A DNA stretch of 64,000 bases. It comes from Nanosyncoccus sp963540965 (GTDB lineage: Bacteria; Patescibacteriota; Saccharimonadia; Saccharimonadales; Saccharimonadaceae). This document shows, piece by piece, positions 26,238 through 34,356 of this stretch. How positions within the stretch are numbered: the first letter of the stretch is position 1; every line of letters starts with the position of its first letter. The notes beneath the pieces are model-generated. The model ran no database searches. It saw only the letters and a program-made list of their open reading frames with translations, and was not told the origin of the DNA. The DNA is taken from positions 58,561-122,560 of the forward strand of contig CAUTSA010000002.1 of the NCBI GenBank assembly GCA_963540965.1, read 5' to 3'. The translations under genes and the position numbers were made by a program.

Positions 26238-27749
26238 CTAAATTAGTTTATCTCGCTTTAAGCTATATCCATCAGCCGTTTTTGTTACATAATACATATA
26301 ACGATTATTTGAGTTAATCACCGCATCAAACCCAAAGGCCACATCTTGATTTAAGATAGTGCGACGATTAGCTCCGTCAAAATCGAAGACCTCCATCTTG
26401 CCATCCACCACATCAAACATCAGATAATAATCTAGCCATGCGATATTATTATTTTGATGTTCTACATAGCTCAACTCTTCTAGGTCAAGATTATAGATCA
26501 TAAATTTCTTATCACTTTTCGCAATAAAGAATTCACCATTGCCCGACTTAATCAATTCACTTGGCACAAATCCTAATTTTTCTTCACTAATTTTTTCAAA
26601 GCTATTGTCATTATTGCCATAAGTCGGATATTCATTCGCTCTATAAACCGCCAATCGATCATCCACAGTGACACAGAGATATTTTTTACTGTCAAATTCA
26701 GAAATCGCTAAACCAATAGACGCATCTTTCTTCGATCGTACAATCACCTCAATATCAATACCGCCCTTATCGCCTAAACGATAAATCCCGACCTGACGTT
26801 TATCTTTCTCGGTATTAGTTAAATAAATAATCTGCGAACCAGAGGCTCTAAATTTAGCAATATTCTTCAAATAACTCTCCGATAATGTCTTCATTGAGGT
26901 ATCAATCTCTCTCAAATTACCATCAATTAAGGCAATAAACCTGCTAGCAGTCGCATCACTAATCACCGCCTGCGTTAAGATTCGTTTACCCTCCGGTATT
27001 CGAGCCTCGGTCATCGTCTCAGGCTTCTTGTCGGTTCCTTTTTCGGTGTATTTTAGAATTGCCTGAGAAAGATTCACACTTTCGCTAACCTTCTTTAAAC
27101 TAAGCACGCCCCATTCAACCGTTTCGCCATTTTTAACCTGCATCAGGACCTTTTCACCAGTATCATTCCATGTTACCTGTAAAATTTCACCCGGGAACTT
27201 ACCGTCGCTTGTACCGACAAAAATCCCCTTCACATCAATCTCCTCTATTGTAACTTTATCCGCACCTAGCGCTGTAATGTACTGCCATTTTGTTGTATTA
27301 TTCTTCGCCACCAATAAGCTTCGATGATCTGGCGCCGCATAAACGAAACGTAAATCTTGATAACTGGCCACTTCTTCTGTGGTGCGTTCCTTCTTAAATA
27401 GACGTGGATGTTTTAAACGTGTTAAAAGTCCTGACGTAATACTAATCTTCTTAGTCCAAGAATCAAAACCCTCCTTCCATAATGTAATTTCATGTTCACC
27501 AGCCGAAAGTAGCTTCGAAATATTTGTCTCATTAAAATCCTGCTTTCCGTCAATTACCAATTTTGCTCCAGTTGGTAACGACTCAATCTGCGCCATACCG
27601 TTCTGCTCTAATTTAAGGTTAGCCCCCAATCTCCACCCTTCAACTACAGCCACCAACACAAAGACCAACCCCACCACAGCCAGTGACATAATAATATCTA
27701 CAAAAATGACTCTAATTAGCTTATTACGTTTACGTTTTTCAATATCCAT
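26238..27749 (-). CDS. Membrane-anchored PEGA-domain protein with beta-propeller-like outer part
   Basis: 503 residues. One membrane helix (about 12-38) is followed by a PEGA-type domain (IESLPTGAKLVIDGK and HEITLWKEGFD, about 55-105). The remaining ~370 residues are beta-rich, with recurring short strand-turn repeats suggesting a WD40/TolB-like propeller. The role is likely surface binding or envelope support; no enzyme motif. Start set at ATG 27749: an earlier ATG at 27776 would contain the -10 box. The mRNA should be leaderless. It converges on the sortase gene. Confidence 0.75.
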   Translation of the reverse strand: MDIEKRKRNKLIRVIFVDIIMSLAVVGLVFVLVAVVEGWRLGANLKLEQNGMAQIESLPTGAKLVIDGKQDFNETNISKLLSAGEHEITLWKEGFDSWTKKISITSGLLTRLKHPRLFKKERTTEEVASYQDLRFVYAAPDHRSLLVAKNNTTKWQYITALGADKVTIEEIDVKGIFVGTSDGKFPGEILQVTWNDTGEKVLMQVKNGETVEWGVLSLKKVSESVNLSQAILKYTEKGTDKKPETMTEARIPEGKRILTQAVISDATASRFIALIDGNLREIDTSMKTLSESYLKNIAKFRASGSQIIYLTNTEKDKRQVGIYRLGDKGGIDIEVIVRSKKDASIGLAISEFDSKKYLCVTVDDRLAVYRANEYPTYGNNDNSFEKISEEKLGFVPSELIKSGNGEFFIAKSDKKFMIYNLDLEELSYVEHQNNNIAWLDYYLMFDVVDGKMEVFDFDGANRRTILNQDVAFGFDAVINSNNRYMYYVTKTADGYSLKRDKLI

Positions 27750-27758
27750 ATTGGGATT

Positions 27759-27767
27759 ATTATAGCA
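27759..27767 (-). promoter_or_regulatory. Extended -10 promoter (TGC TATAAT)
   Basis: Minus strand TATAAT at 27764-27759 preceded by TGC; 9 nt to the ATG at 27749. Confidence 0.75.
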
Positions 27768-27850
27768 TGATAGCAATTAGTATTGATTTTCCAAACCGGT
27801 ATAGTTTATAATAACAAGCGTAATAAAAGAGTGAGGAAGACAAGACAAAC

Positions 27851-29140
27851 ATGCAAAGACAGTTATATACCCAAGACATTTCAAGCAGGCAAACTCACCA
27901 TAATCTTCAAGCATCTGCCACCTTGAATCGTCGCTATGTTCGACGTCCAGCCTCTTACTTAACTACCCCTCAGAGTCAACTAAAAAACAACGCTCCGCGC
28001 GTTAGCTCTCTTTCTCAATCCACCTCCAACCAACCTCAACCTATCGCTGATCAAAGAATGGTTCAAAAAGCTACAGATAGTAATTCTGTTAATATTACAT
28101 TCAAGCACAAAATTGCTAAAGAGGCTCCAGTTAAAAAGCCTGTTTCAATATCCGTTTCTCAACCATCAATGCCTCGCTCTATTGATACCCCGCAACCAAA
28201 GAAAATTATGGTTCTCGACAATGCTCCTTTGGTAGAGAAAAATACCCGACAAATCAAACTGGAAGAAAAAGACTCCACCCCTATTTTTGATCATCAGGCC
28301 AGGATGGACCGTGCTTTTTCTCTCGTATCTGAACAAGAACAATCTATCCTCAATCAAACTGTTCAACCAACCCCAATTTTCACTGATTCTTTCAAGAGAC
28401 GCCAACTCCTTAATGCACGCGCCAAGGCACTCGCTAAACACGAAAAGGCTGCTATAAAATCAACTAAAAAGACCAGCTTCTCTTCTCGCCCTGCCGTCAC
28501 CCCAATTAGTATTCCTGCCACTAACATGACCGTCACCTCAGTAGAATCCGCTTTCAGTCGCATGCAAAGACTAGATCATCTAGAAAAACAAGCTACAAAA
28601 ACAACACATGCCGCCGTCAAGCCAGTCGCCTCTATTAAGACCAAAACTGCTTCTTCCTCTAAAACTTTAGCTAAGCGCAACAAAGGCGCTCGCGTACTCT
28701 TCGCCTTCCTTTGTTCCTCAGCCGTCGTTGCCGCGCTCTTCTTTATTGTACAGTCTAATATGCCAGATATTTCAATCAAAGTTGCCGCCATGCAAACTGG
28801 TATCCAAGCTACCTATCCTAGTTATGTTCCTCGCGACTACCGCCTCTCCGGTGTCTACACTGCGCAAGACAACAGCGTTGCTATGGATTTTCTAGGCCCT
28901 AACCAAGCCAAATTCACCCTTACTGAAGAAAAACTTCCTTGGGATAGCACCGCTCTATTAAACCGTTTTGTCAAACCAAAATGGAGTGAAGACTTTACTA
29001 CCATCAAGGAACAGGGAATCACAATTTATGTCAGTGGCTCCAATGCTGCCTGGGTCAACGCCGGCATCGTTTACAAAATCACCAATTTCCATGGTGAACT
29101 TACTAAAAAACAGATCAAAAACATCGTTACCTCTCTTTAG
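27851..29140 (+). CDS. Membrane protein with long basic cytoplasmic tail and DUF4367-like outer domain
   Basis: 429 residues. The first ~280 are cytoplasmic, basic and low-complexity (Gln, Ser, Thr, Pro, Lys). A membrane helix lies at about 284-304. The outer domain ends with ITIYVSGSNAAWVNAGIVYKI (about 392-412), which resembles DUF4367/anti-sigma-associated sensor domains. A TATAAT box (27808-27813) gives a leader of about 35 nt and GAGGAAG supplies an SD. The layout (low-complexity inside, single helix, outer domain) is like the sortase at 24824. Function unknown. Confidence 0.65.
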   Translation: MQRQLYTQDISSRQTHHNLQASATLNRRYVRRPASYLTTPQSQLKNNAPRVSSLSQSTSNQPQPIADQRMVQKATDSNSVNITFKHKIAKEAPVKKPVSISVSQPSMPRSIDTPQPKKIMVLDNAPLVEKNTRQIKLEEKDSTPIFDHQARMDRAFSLVSEQEQSILNQTVQPTPIFTDSFKRRQLLNARAKALAKHEKAAIKSTKKTSFSSRPAVTPISIPATNMTVTSVESAFSRMQRLDHLEKQATKTTHAAVKPVASIKTKTASSSKTLAKRNKGARVLFAFLCSSAVVAALFFIVQSNMPDISIKVAAMQTGIQATYPSYVPRDYRLSGVYTAQDNSVAMDFLGPNQAKFTLTEEKLPWDSTALLNRFVKPKWSEDFTTIKEQGITIYVSGSNAAWVNAGIVYKITNFHGELTKKQIKNIVTSL

Positions 29141-29164
29141 TAACTTCTCTCTAGTAGCTAAAAG

Positions 29165-29173
29165 TGCTATACT
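29165..29173 (+). promoter_or_regulatory. Extended -10 promoter (TGC TATACT), leaderless gltX
   Basis: TATACT 29168-29173 preceded by TGC; 9 nt to the ATG at 29183. Confidence 0.7.
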
Positions 29174-29182
29174 AGAATTATT

Positions 29183-30691
29183 ATGAAAAAAATTCGCACC
29201 CGTTTTGCTCCGAGCCCTACTGGCTACATCCATATCGGCAATATTAGGAGCGCCATTTATCCATTTCTAATCGCTAAACAAGCCGGTGGACAGTTTATTC
29301 TTCGTATTGAAGATACTGATCAGGCTCGTTTTGTCGAGGGTGCCACTGAATTAATTCTTGATACCTTGCGTTGGCTCCATCTAGAATGGGATGAAGGCCC
29401 CATCAAAAATGGTCCCTTTGCCCCCTACATACAATCTGCTAGAAAGGATATTTATCTTAAATGGGCCAAACAACTCATTGCTGATGGTCGAGCCTATGCC
29501 GATGACACCACAAGCGAGCAGATCGATATCTATCGTAAAGAAGACGAAGCAAAAAAGGTTCCATACCTCTATCGTAACCACCGTCCAGTAAATCCCCCAG
29601 AATGGAAAGAGGGTCTACCCATTCGTTTTAAAACCATTCCTAAAGAATATAGTTGGCACGACGAGGTTATGGGCGATATCCATACTGGACCAGAAGTCTG
29701 CGACGACATCATTTTAATTAAAAAAGATGGACTGCCAACCTACAACTTTGCCCATATCATCGATGACACCCTCATGGAATGCAGCCATATTACTCGTGGC
29801 GTTGAATACCTATCTAGCACCCCAAATTATCTCGCACTCTATGACGCGCTTGATTTTCCAAGACACCTCTTTGTCTCTCTACCACATATTCTTGCCCCAA
29901 CTGGCAACAAAAAACTTGGTAAACGCGATGGAGCTAAGTCCGTTACCGAATATCGCGACGACGGTATTTTACCAGAAGCTATGCTAAATTACCTTGCTTG
30001 CCTCGGTTGGAATGATGGCACTGAACAAGAAATTTACTCACTAGAAGAGCTTATTGAAAAATTCTCAATCGATCGCATCCAGAACTCGGGTGCCCGTTTT
30101 GACGAAGTGAAGATTCTCTGGATGAACGGTCAGTGGATTCGTAAAATTGCTACCGAGCAGGGGATCGATGCACTCTTTGCCCGCACTTGTGAAACCACGG
30201 GCTCAGAAGATTTCTCCCGTTATGATCTGTTCCAGCCAATTGACTTCTGGCCAGCTTCCGCCAAACAAGAAACTATTGAATATAAAAAGTCTGTTCTTGC
30301 TATTATTTATGACCGCTTAAAAACTCTTTCTGATCTTCGCACGATGACAACTTATTTCTTTGAAGATCCAGCCATTGATCTCTCTATGATCACTAGCAGT
30401 AAATTCCTCAAAAAGTACTCTGAACAGGAATTAGTTGGCTTATTAACAGAGACCATCGAAGCCCTGAACGACGTCGATGAAGCCGACTGGACAGAGGATA
30501 ATCTTCAAAACCTCCTCAATAGCCTACTTGTAAAAACTGAGAAAAAACCTGCTGAATTCTTCAGTCTTATCCGTATCGCAGTTAGCTTTGCAGCCTTTAG
30601 CCCTGCCCTTCACCTCACCCTTCATGTCTTAGGCAAAAACCGCACGCTCGCAAGACTAAATAAGGTCCGCACCGCTCTTTCAAATAACTAA
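29183..30691 (+). CDS. gltX: Glutamyl-tRNA synthetase
   Basis: 502 residues, class I synthetase. APSPTGYIHIGN (HIGH motif region, about 9-20) and KKLGKRDGA (KMSKS-equivalent, about 246) are clear; RIEDTD at about 41 is also typical. It charges tRNA-Glu, one copy of which lies at 32545. Many bacteria of this type also use it to mischarge tRNA-Gln, followed by GatCAB; no glnS is seen here. Length is normal. The DUF3048 gene follows after 11 nt with a good SD. Confidence 0.95.
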   Translation: MKKIRTRFAPSPTGYIHIGNIRSAIYPFLIAKQAGGQFILRIEDTDQARFVEGATELILDTLRWLHLEWDEGPIKNGPFAPYIQSARKDIYLKWAKQLIADGRAYADDTTSEQIDIYRKEDEAKKVPYLYRNHRPVNPPEWKEGLPIRFKTIPKEYSWHDEVMGDIHTGPEVCDDIILIKKDGLPTYNFAHIIDDTLMECSHITRGVEYLSSTPNYLALYDALDFPRHLFVSLPHILAPTGNKKLGKRDGAKSVTEYRDDGILPEAMLNYLACLGWNDGTEQEIYSLEELIEKFSIDRIQNSGARFDEVKILWMNGQWIRKIATEQGIDALFARTCETTGSEDFSRYDLFQPIDFWPASAKQETIEYKKSVLAIIYDRLKTLSDLRTMTTYFFEDPAIDLSMITSSKFLKKYSEQELVGLLTETIEALNDVDEADWTEDNLQNLLNSLLVKTEKKPAEFFSLIRIAVSFAAFSPALHLTLHVLGKNRTLARLNKVRTALSNN

Positions 30692-30702
30692 AGGAGCCCT
30701 AA

Positions 30703-32094
30703 GTGGGAACAGTACATCATTCTCCCCAACAAAATAATTCAAAAAAACATCAGGTTTCAAATCCTGAGTCCGAAGAAACTGAAGAAATAGAGTCCAGCAA
30801 TGTCACGAAAAAACCTCTACCCTTAAAATTTATCCTCGGACTCATTACTATCTTTATCTTAAGTTCGATTATTATCGGCACCATCTTTCTTCTTTCTAAA
30901 AAATCAACTACCCCCATTAATTCCGTAGAGCATCAGCTAACCGAAGTCGAAGGCACACCTACCTGGTTTTATGACAATCTCACTGGACAACCCATTTCTC
31001 ATTCAGGCACTCAGTATAATACTTCCGGTAATCCAATTTTAGACCAAGACGGTCAGCCTCAGAAAATCAGTATCAAACAGGCTGAACAGGCGGCAAATGA
31101 AATTAACTCTCAGCCCACTTTCTGTATTCAGATCCCTAATGGAATAGACGGGGCCAGACCACAAACGGGCTTAAACCAGGCTAGTATCGTTTTTGAAGCT
31201 ATTGCCGAAGCTGGCATCACTCGTTTTGCAGCCATTTTTAAAAATCCAACTAATCAGACCGCCATCGGCCCCATTCGTTCGCTTCGGGTTTATCATCTTG
31301 ATTGGGTTTCGCCCTTCGACTGCACTATTATTCATGCTGGTGGCGCTGACGATGCATTATCGGCCATTAGCACTGGATATAAACACCTCAGCGAATCATA
31401 CACCTATATGTGGCGCAGTAATGGTTCCTGGACAAGGTCAGGCTTTGTCGGTTATTATGCCCCCAATAATCTCTTGACTTCCGGCCCCTTACTTGCCGAT
31501 TTTCATCGCCAAAAAGAAAACGATCAGCGCTCTTACCCCAAATCTTTTTCAAGACTCACCCCTGAAGAATCTCTTACCCAAAAACAACTTGTAGAAAAGT
31601 CAACCGAACAAACCGAACAAGATCAGTCAACTAGTCCCGCTTACAAAAAAGTCTCCAATATCCATATTCGTTTTAATTGGCAAACTAGTTTTAATGTTGA
31701 TTATCTCTATAATTCAAATACCAACACCTATACACGTAGCTTCCAAAATGGTGAAAAACACCTTTCCTATATCTGCGAAAATACTAAGGACAAACCAACC
31801 CCCGCTCTTGATTGTGGAACACCCACTCAAGTAAACCCTGACGTTGTAATTGTTATGCTGGTTAAACAGCACACCAGCCCCCTCGACCACTACCATGAAG
31901 ACATTACCACTATTGGCTCTGGACCAGCCTTTATCTTTCAAAATGGCACCGTTCTTGAAGGTACTTGGCATAAATTAAACCGAGAATCCCAGATTATTTT
32001 CAAAAACCAACAGGGTGAAGAAATTAAACTTAAACCTGGTCGCATTTGGCTTTCTGCTATCCCTGAAAGCTATGGCAAGATTACTTACGATTAA
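30703..32094 (+). CDS. DUF3048 (YerB-like) lipoprotein-type membrane protein
   Basis: 463 residues from a GTG start; AAAGGAG (30694-30700 region) is spaced 6 nt. A cytoplasmic segment of ~40 residues is followed by a membrane helix (about 44-68) and the outer DUF3048 N domain (PNGIDGARPQTGLNQASIVFEAIAE, about 145-170; IGPIRSLRVYHL about 188-199). The C domain ends PGRIWLSAIPES. The family is widespread in Firmicutes and CPR and unassigned in function; cell-envelope location is expected. It is read together with gltX. Confidence 0.85.
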   Translation: MGTVHHSPQQNNSKKHQVSNPESEETEEIESSNVTKKPLPLKFILGLITIFILSSIIIGTIFLLSKKSTTPINSVEHQLTEVEGTPTWFYDNLTGQPISHSGTQYNTSGNPILDQDGQPQKISIKQAEQAANEINSQPTFCIQIPNGIDGARPQTGLNQASIVFEAIAEAGITRFAAIFKNPTNQTAIGPIRSLRVYHLDWVSPFDCTIIHAGGADDALSAISTGYKHLSESYTYMWRSNGSWTRSGFVGYYAPNNLLTSGPLLADFHRQKENDQRSYPKSFSRLTPEESLTQKQLVEKSTEQTEQDQSTSPAYKKVSNIHIRFNWQTSFNVDYLYNSNTNTYTRSFQNGEKHLSYICENTKDKPTPALDCGTPTQVNPDVVIVMLVKQHTSPLDHYHEDITTIGSGPAFIFQNGTVLEGTWHKLNRESQIIFKNQQGEEIKLKPGRIWLSAIPESYGKITYD

Positions 32095-32104
32095 ATCCTA
32101 AATT

Positions 32105-32113
32105 TGTTATAAT
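32105..32113 (+). promoter_or_regulatory. Extended -10 promoter (TGT TATAAT)
   Basis: TATAAT 32108-32113 preceded by TGT, 26 nt before the ATG at 32140; leaves a short leader with an SD. Confidence 0.7.
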
Positions 32114-32139
32114 TAAGTCAACTTAAGCAGGAGTTTTGC

Positions 32140-32466
32140 ATGACTGGTCAATATCACACTAATATTGGCGAACCAAATAGTAAAATGTCTGAGGTTCTTG
32201 AAGAGATCGTCGACACCGATGCAGATTCCTGGGACTCTGGCGCCAATCAACCCGACTATTTTGATCACGCCGCCTATGATATTAACGATCCTACCGATGA
32301 CGATAATCTCGAAGATGAAGGTGATGAAGATAATCTCGGTAACATGTCTGATGAAGATTTTCGTCGCCAAAATAATGGCCTTGATCTCGGTATGAGTGGC
32401 AAACCACGCGCCTTCATTGAACTTGATGATCTAGATTATAAAGATCGTACTTTCGACTGCGATTAG
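32140..32466 (+). CDS. Small highly acidic protein, unknown
   Basis: 108 residues, about one third Asp plus Glu, including the stretch DINDPTDDDNLEDEGDED (about 48-65), with few hydrophobic residues. It is likely disordered. A conserved-looking end, GKPRAFIELDDLDYKDRTFD, may be a binding motif. AGGAG lies 6 nt before the ATG. Acidic proteins of this kind can bind basic partners or act as nucleic-acid mimics, but there is no evidence for either here. It precedes tRNA-Glu. Confidence 0.6.
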   Translation: MTGQYHTNIGEPNSKMSEVLEEIVDTDADSWDSGANQPDYFDHAAYDINDPTDDDNLEDEGDEDNLGNMSDEDFRRQNNGLDLGMSGKPRAFIELDDLDYKDRTFDCD

Positions 32467-32506
32467 TACGTAAGGCTTCAATCTTGCAGACTCTGGCCTT
32501 TTTCTC

Positions 32507-32535
32507 TTGCCTTTTTATTCATAAAATGTTAATTT
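32507..32535 (+). promoter_or_regulatory. tRNA-Glu promoter
   Basis: TTGCCT (32507-32512), 17-nt spacer, TAATTT (32530-32535), ending 9 nt before the tRNA. Confidence 0.6.
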
Positions 32536-32544
32536 TAATGTACT

Positions 32545-32621
32545 GGTTCCGTCGTCTAGTGGTCTAGGACGTCTGGTTCTCATCCAGAAAATCGCGGGTT
32601 CGACTCCCGCCGGAATCACCA
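32545..32621 (+). tRNA. tRNA-Glu (anticodon CTC)
   Basis: 77 nt with encoded CCA. Acceptor GGTTCCG pairs with CGGAATC (one G-U), the anticodon arm is CTGG-TTCTCAT-CCAG and the T-arm GCGGGTTCGACTCCCGC is perfect. A terminator follows. It decodes GAG; with a TTC anticodon tRNA probably elsewhere. Confidence 0.96.
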
Positions 32622-32637
32622 AATCAGCAAATTTCCT

Positions 32638-32657
32638 AGAGCCTTCGGGCTCTTTTT
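32638..32657 (+). terminator. Intrinsic terminator after tRNA-Glu
   Basis: AGAGCC-TTCG-GGCTCT followed by TTTT. Confidence 0.85.
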
Positions 32658-32701
32658 CTAGTTACACCATATTTTTTGTATTTTACAAGCACAGTAAACT
32701 A

Positions 32702-32710
32702 TGTTAAAAT
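32702..32710 (+). promoter_or_regulatory. Extended -10 promoter (TGT TAAAAT), leaderless der
   Basis: TAAAAT 32705-32710 preceded by TGT; 6 nt to the ATG at 32717. Confidence 0.7.
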
Positions 32711-32716
32711 ATCTGC

Positions 32717-34144
32717 ATGAAGAAGCTTCCTATTGTTGCATTAATTGGCCAAACTAACGCTGGAAAATCCAGTCTATTAAATCGTTTGGCTCACAAAAAT
32801 ATCGCCATTGTTGCCCGTGAAGCTGGTACTACTCGCGATAATGTCGTCGCGACAATCGACAATGCTTTTACCCTTATTGACACCGCTGGTCTTAAAAACC
32901 CAGAAGATGATTTCGAAGCCTCCATCCAAGACCAGATCGAAGATGCCATTGAGGTCGCTGATCTCATTCTTGTTACTGTCGATTCCACAAAATACCCTGA
33001 TTTTCGTGATCTTGAAATCTCTCGTTCTGCACTAAAGTCCAAAAAGCCAGTTTTTCTTATTCTTAATAAGTCAGACCTCAAAGAGTCTCTCGAGCCTTTT
33101 GAATATCTTAAATTTGGCATTAAGGAGACTGAGATCTTTAAGACCTCCGCTACCACCGGTTTTGGTATCTCCGCCCTCAAATATCATATCTTTGAGGAAC
33201 TCAAAATCGCGCCTAAGGCTGAAGCTGCCGAAGAATCCAAAATCAATCTCGATGAAAATGGCAATCCTTTAATCAAATTAGCCCTCATTGGCCGCCCGAA
33301 TGTTGGAAAATCCAGCCTTTTTAACCGCCTTGGTCAAAAGCAACAAGCCATCGTCAGTTCCAAACAGGGAACCACTCGTGACATCAATCGTATTTGTATC
33401 AAGTTCAAAGGCCAAACTATTGAAATTCTTGACACCGCTGGACTTAGGAAGCCTGGCAAACGAGAAGTCGGTATCGAAAAATTCTCTGCTATTCGCACAC
33501 TTGCAGCCATCGAAGAGGCCGACATCTGTGCCCTACTGATCGATGCAAAAGAGCCACATTCTAAACTCGATCAATCTCTTGCTGGACAAATTATTGAAGC
33601 TGGCAAGGGAATTATTATGGTCTTAACTAAGGCCGATCTTCTAGATAATTCCACCCCTGTCACCTCCAATTTTGAGGATAAAACAAGAACCGTCGAATAT
33701 ACTGAGATTGATCACATTCTAAATCAGCTCGAACGTGATTATAATTTCTTATCCTTCGCTCCTGTTCTCATCACCAGCTCTGAAACCGGCAAAAATGTCA
33801 CCAAATTATTTGAGCTAGTCACCGAAATCGACATCGCAAGACACACCGAAGTAAAAACCTCTGATCTTAATAAAATTCTGCGTGAAGCTACCGCTTCTCA
33901 TCCCCCAGCTGGTCTTAAAAATACTCATCCAAAGCTCAAATATATCACCCAGACCGACACCTGCCCCCCATGGTTTGTTATTCACGGACGCGAAATGGAG
34001 CTTTTGCATTGGTCTTATAAGCGCTATTTGGAGCGTAAAATCCGTGAAACCTATCCCTTCATTGGTACGCCAATTATCTTCTCCTTCCATAATGATCGTG
34101 CCAGCGGCCCACGTAAATCCTATCGCGGCCAAAAACAAGACTAA
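32717..34144 (+). CDS. der: Ribosome-assembly GTPase Der (EngA)
   Basis: 475 residues with two tandem GTPase domains and a C-terminal KH-like domain. The first G1 loop reads GQTNAGKSS (about 11-19), differing from the usual GRPNVGKS. The second, GRPNVGKSS (about 192-200), is standard. DTAGL follows each, and NKSD/TKAD give G4. The KH-like part ends with FIGTPIIFSFHNDRAS. Der acts in 50S subunit assembly. Leaderless-type start. The altered first P-loop still keeps the GKS core and should bind GTP. Confidence 0.93.
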   Translation: MKKLPIVALIGQTNAGKSSLLNRLAHKNIAIVAREAGTTRDNVVATIDNAFTLIDTAGLKNPEDDFEASIQDQIEDAIEVADLILVTVDSTKYPDFRDLEISRSALKSKKPVFLILNKSDLKESLEPFEYLKFGIKETEIFKTSATTGFGISALKYHIFEELKIAPKAEAAEESKINLDENGNPLIKLALIGRPNVGKSSLFNRLGQKQQAIVSSKQGTTRDINRICIKFKGQTIEILDTAGLRKPGKREVGIEKFSAIRTLAAIEEADICALLIDAKEPHSKLDQSLAGQIIEAGKGIIMVLTKADLLDNSTPVTSNFEDKTRTVEYTEIDHILNQLERDYNFLSFAPVLITSSETGKNVTKLFELVTEIDIARHTEVKTSDLNKILREATASHPPAGLKNTHPKLKYITQTDTCPPWFVIHGREMELLHWSYKRYLERKIRETYPFIGTPIIFSFHNDRASGPRKSYRGQKQD

Positions 34145-34252
34145 TTTTCGCCCCCCTCTATCTCCTAAAAGACGTTTTCTTATTTTTAATGCATTTTTCT
34201 CCGTTCCTCTAATGCTTGCATTCATTGATTCTTATGCAATAATATCTCCAAG

Positions 34253-34272
34253 TAGGTATTGTACCTATTTTT
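34253..34272 (+). terminator. Short hairpin with T-run between der and the PhoH-like gene
   Basis: TAGGTA-TTG-TACCTA followed by TTTTTA. It may end the der transcript. It also lies close to the expected start of the next transcript (TTGCAT at 34215-34220 and an AATAAT box), so a 5'-stabilising hairpin is possible. Confidence 0.55.
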
Positions 34273-34356
34273 AGTAATCGGTAATTTTCCGCTGTTTGAT
34301 ACACCAAATACCGAAAGTTGCCAAGTTAAGTTCTTTTACAAAAAAGGAGGGATCCC

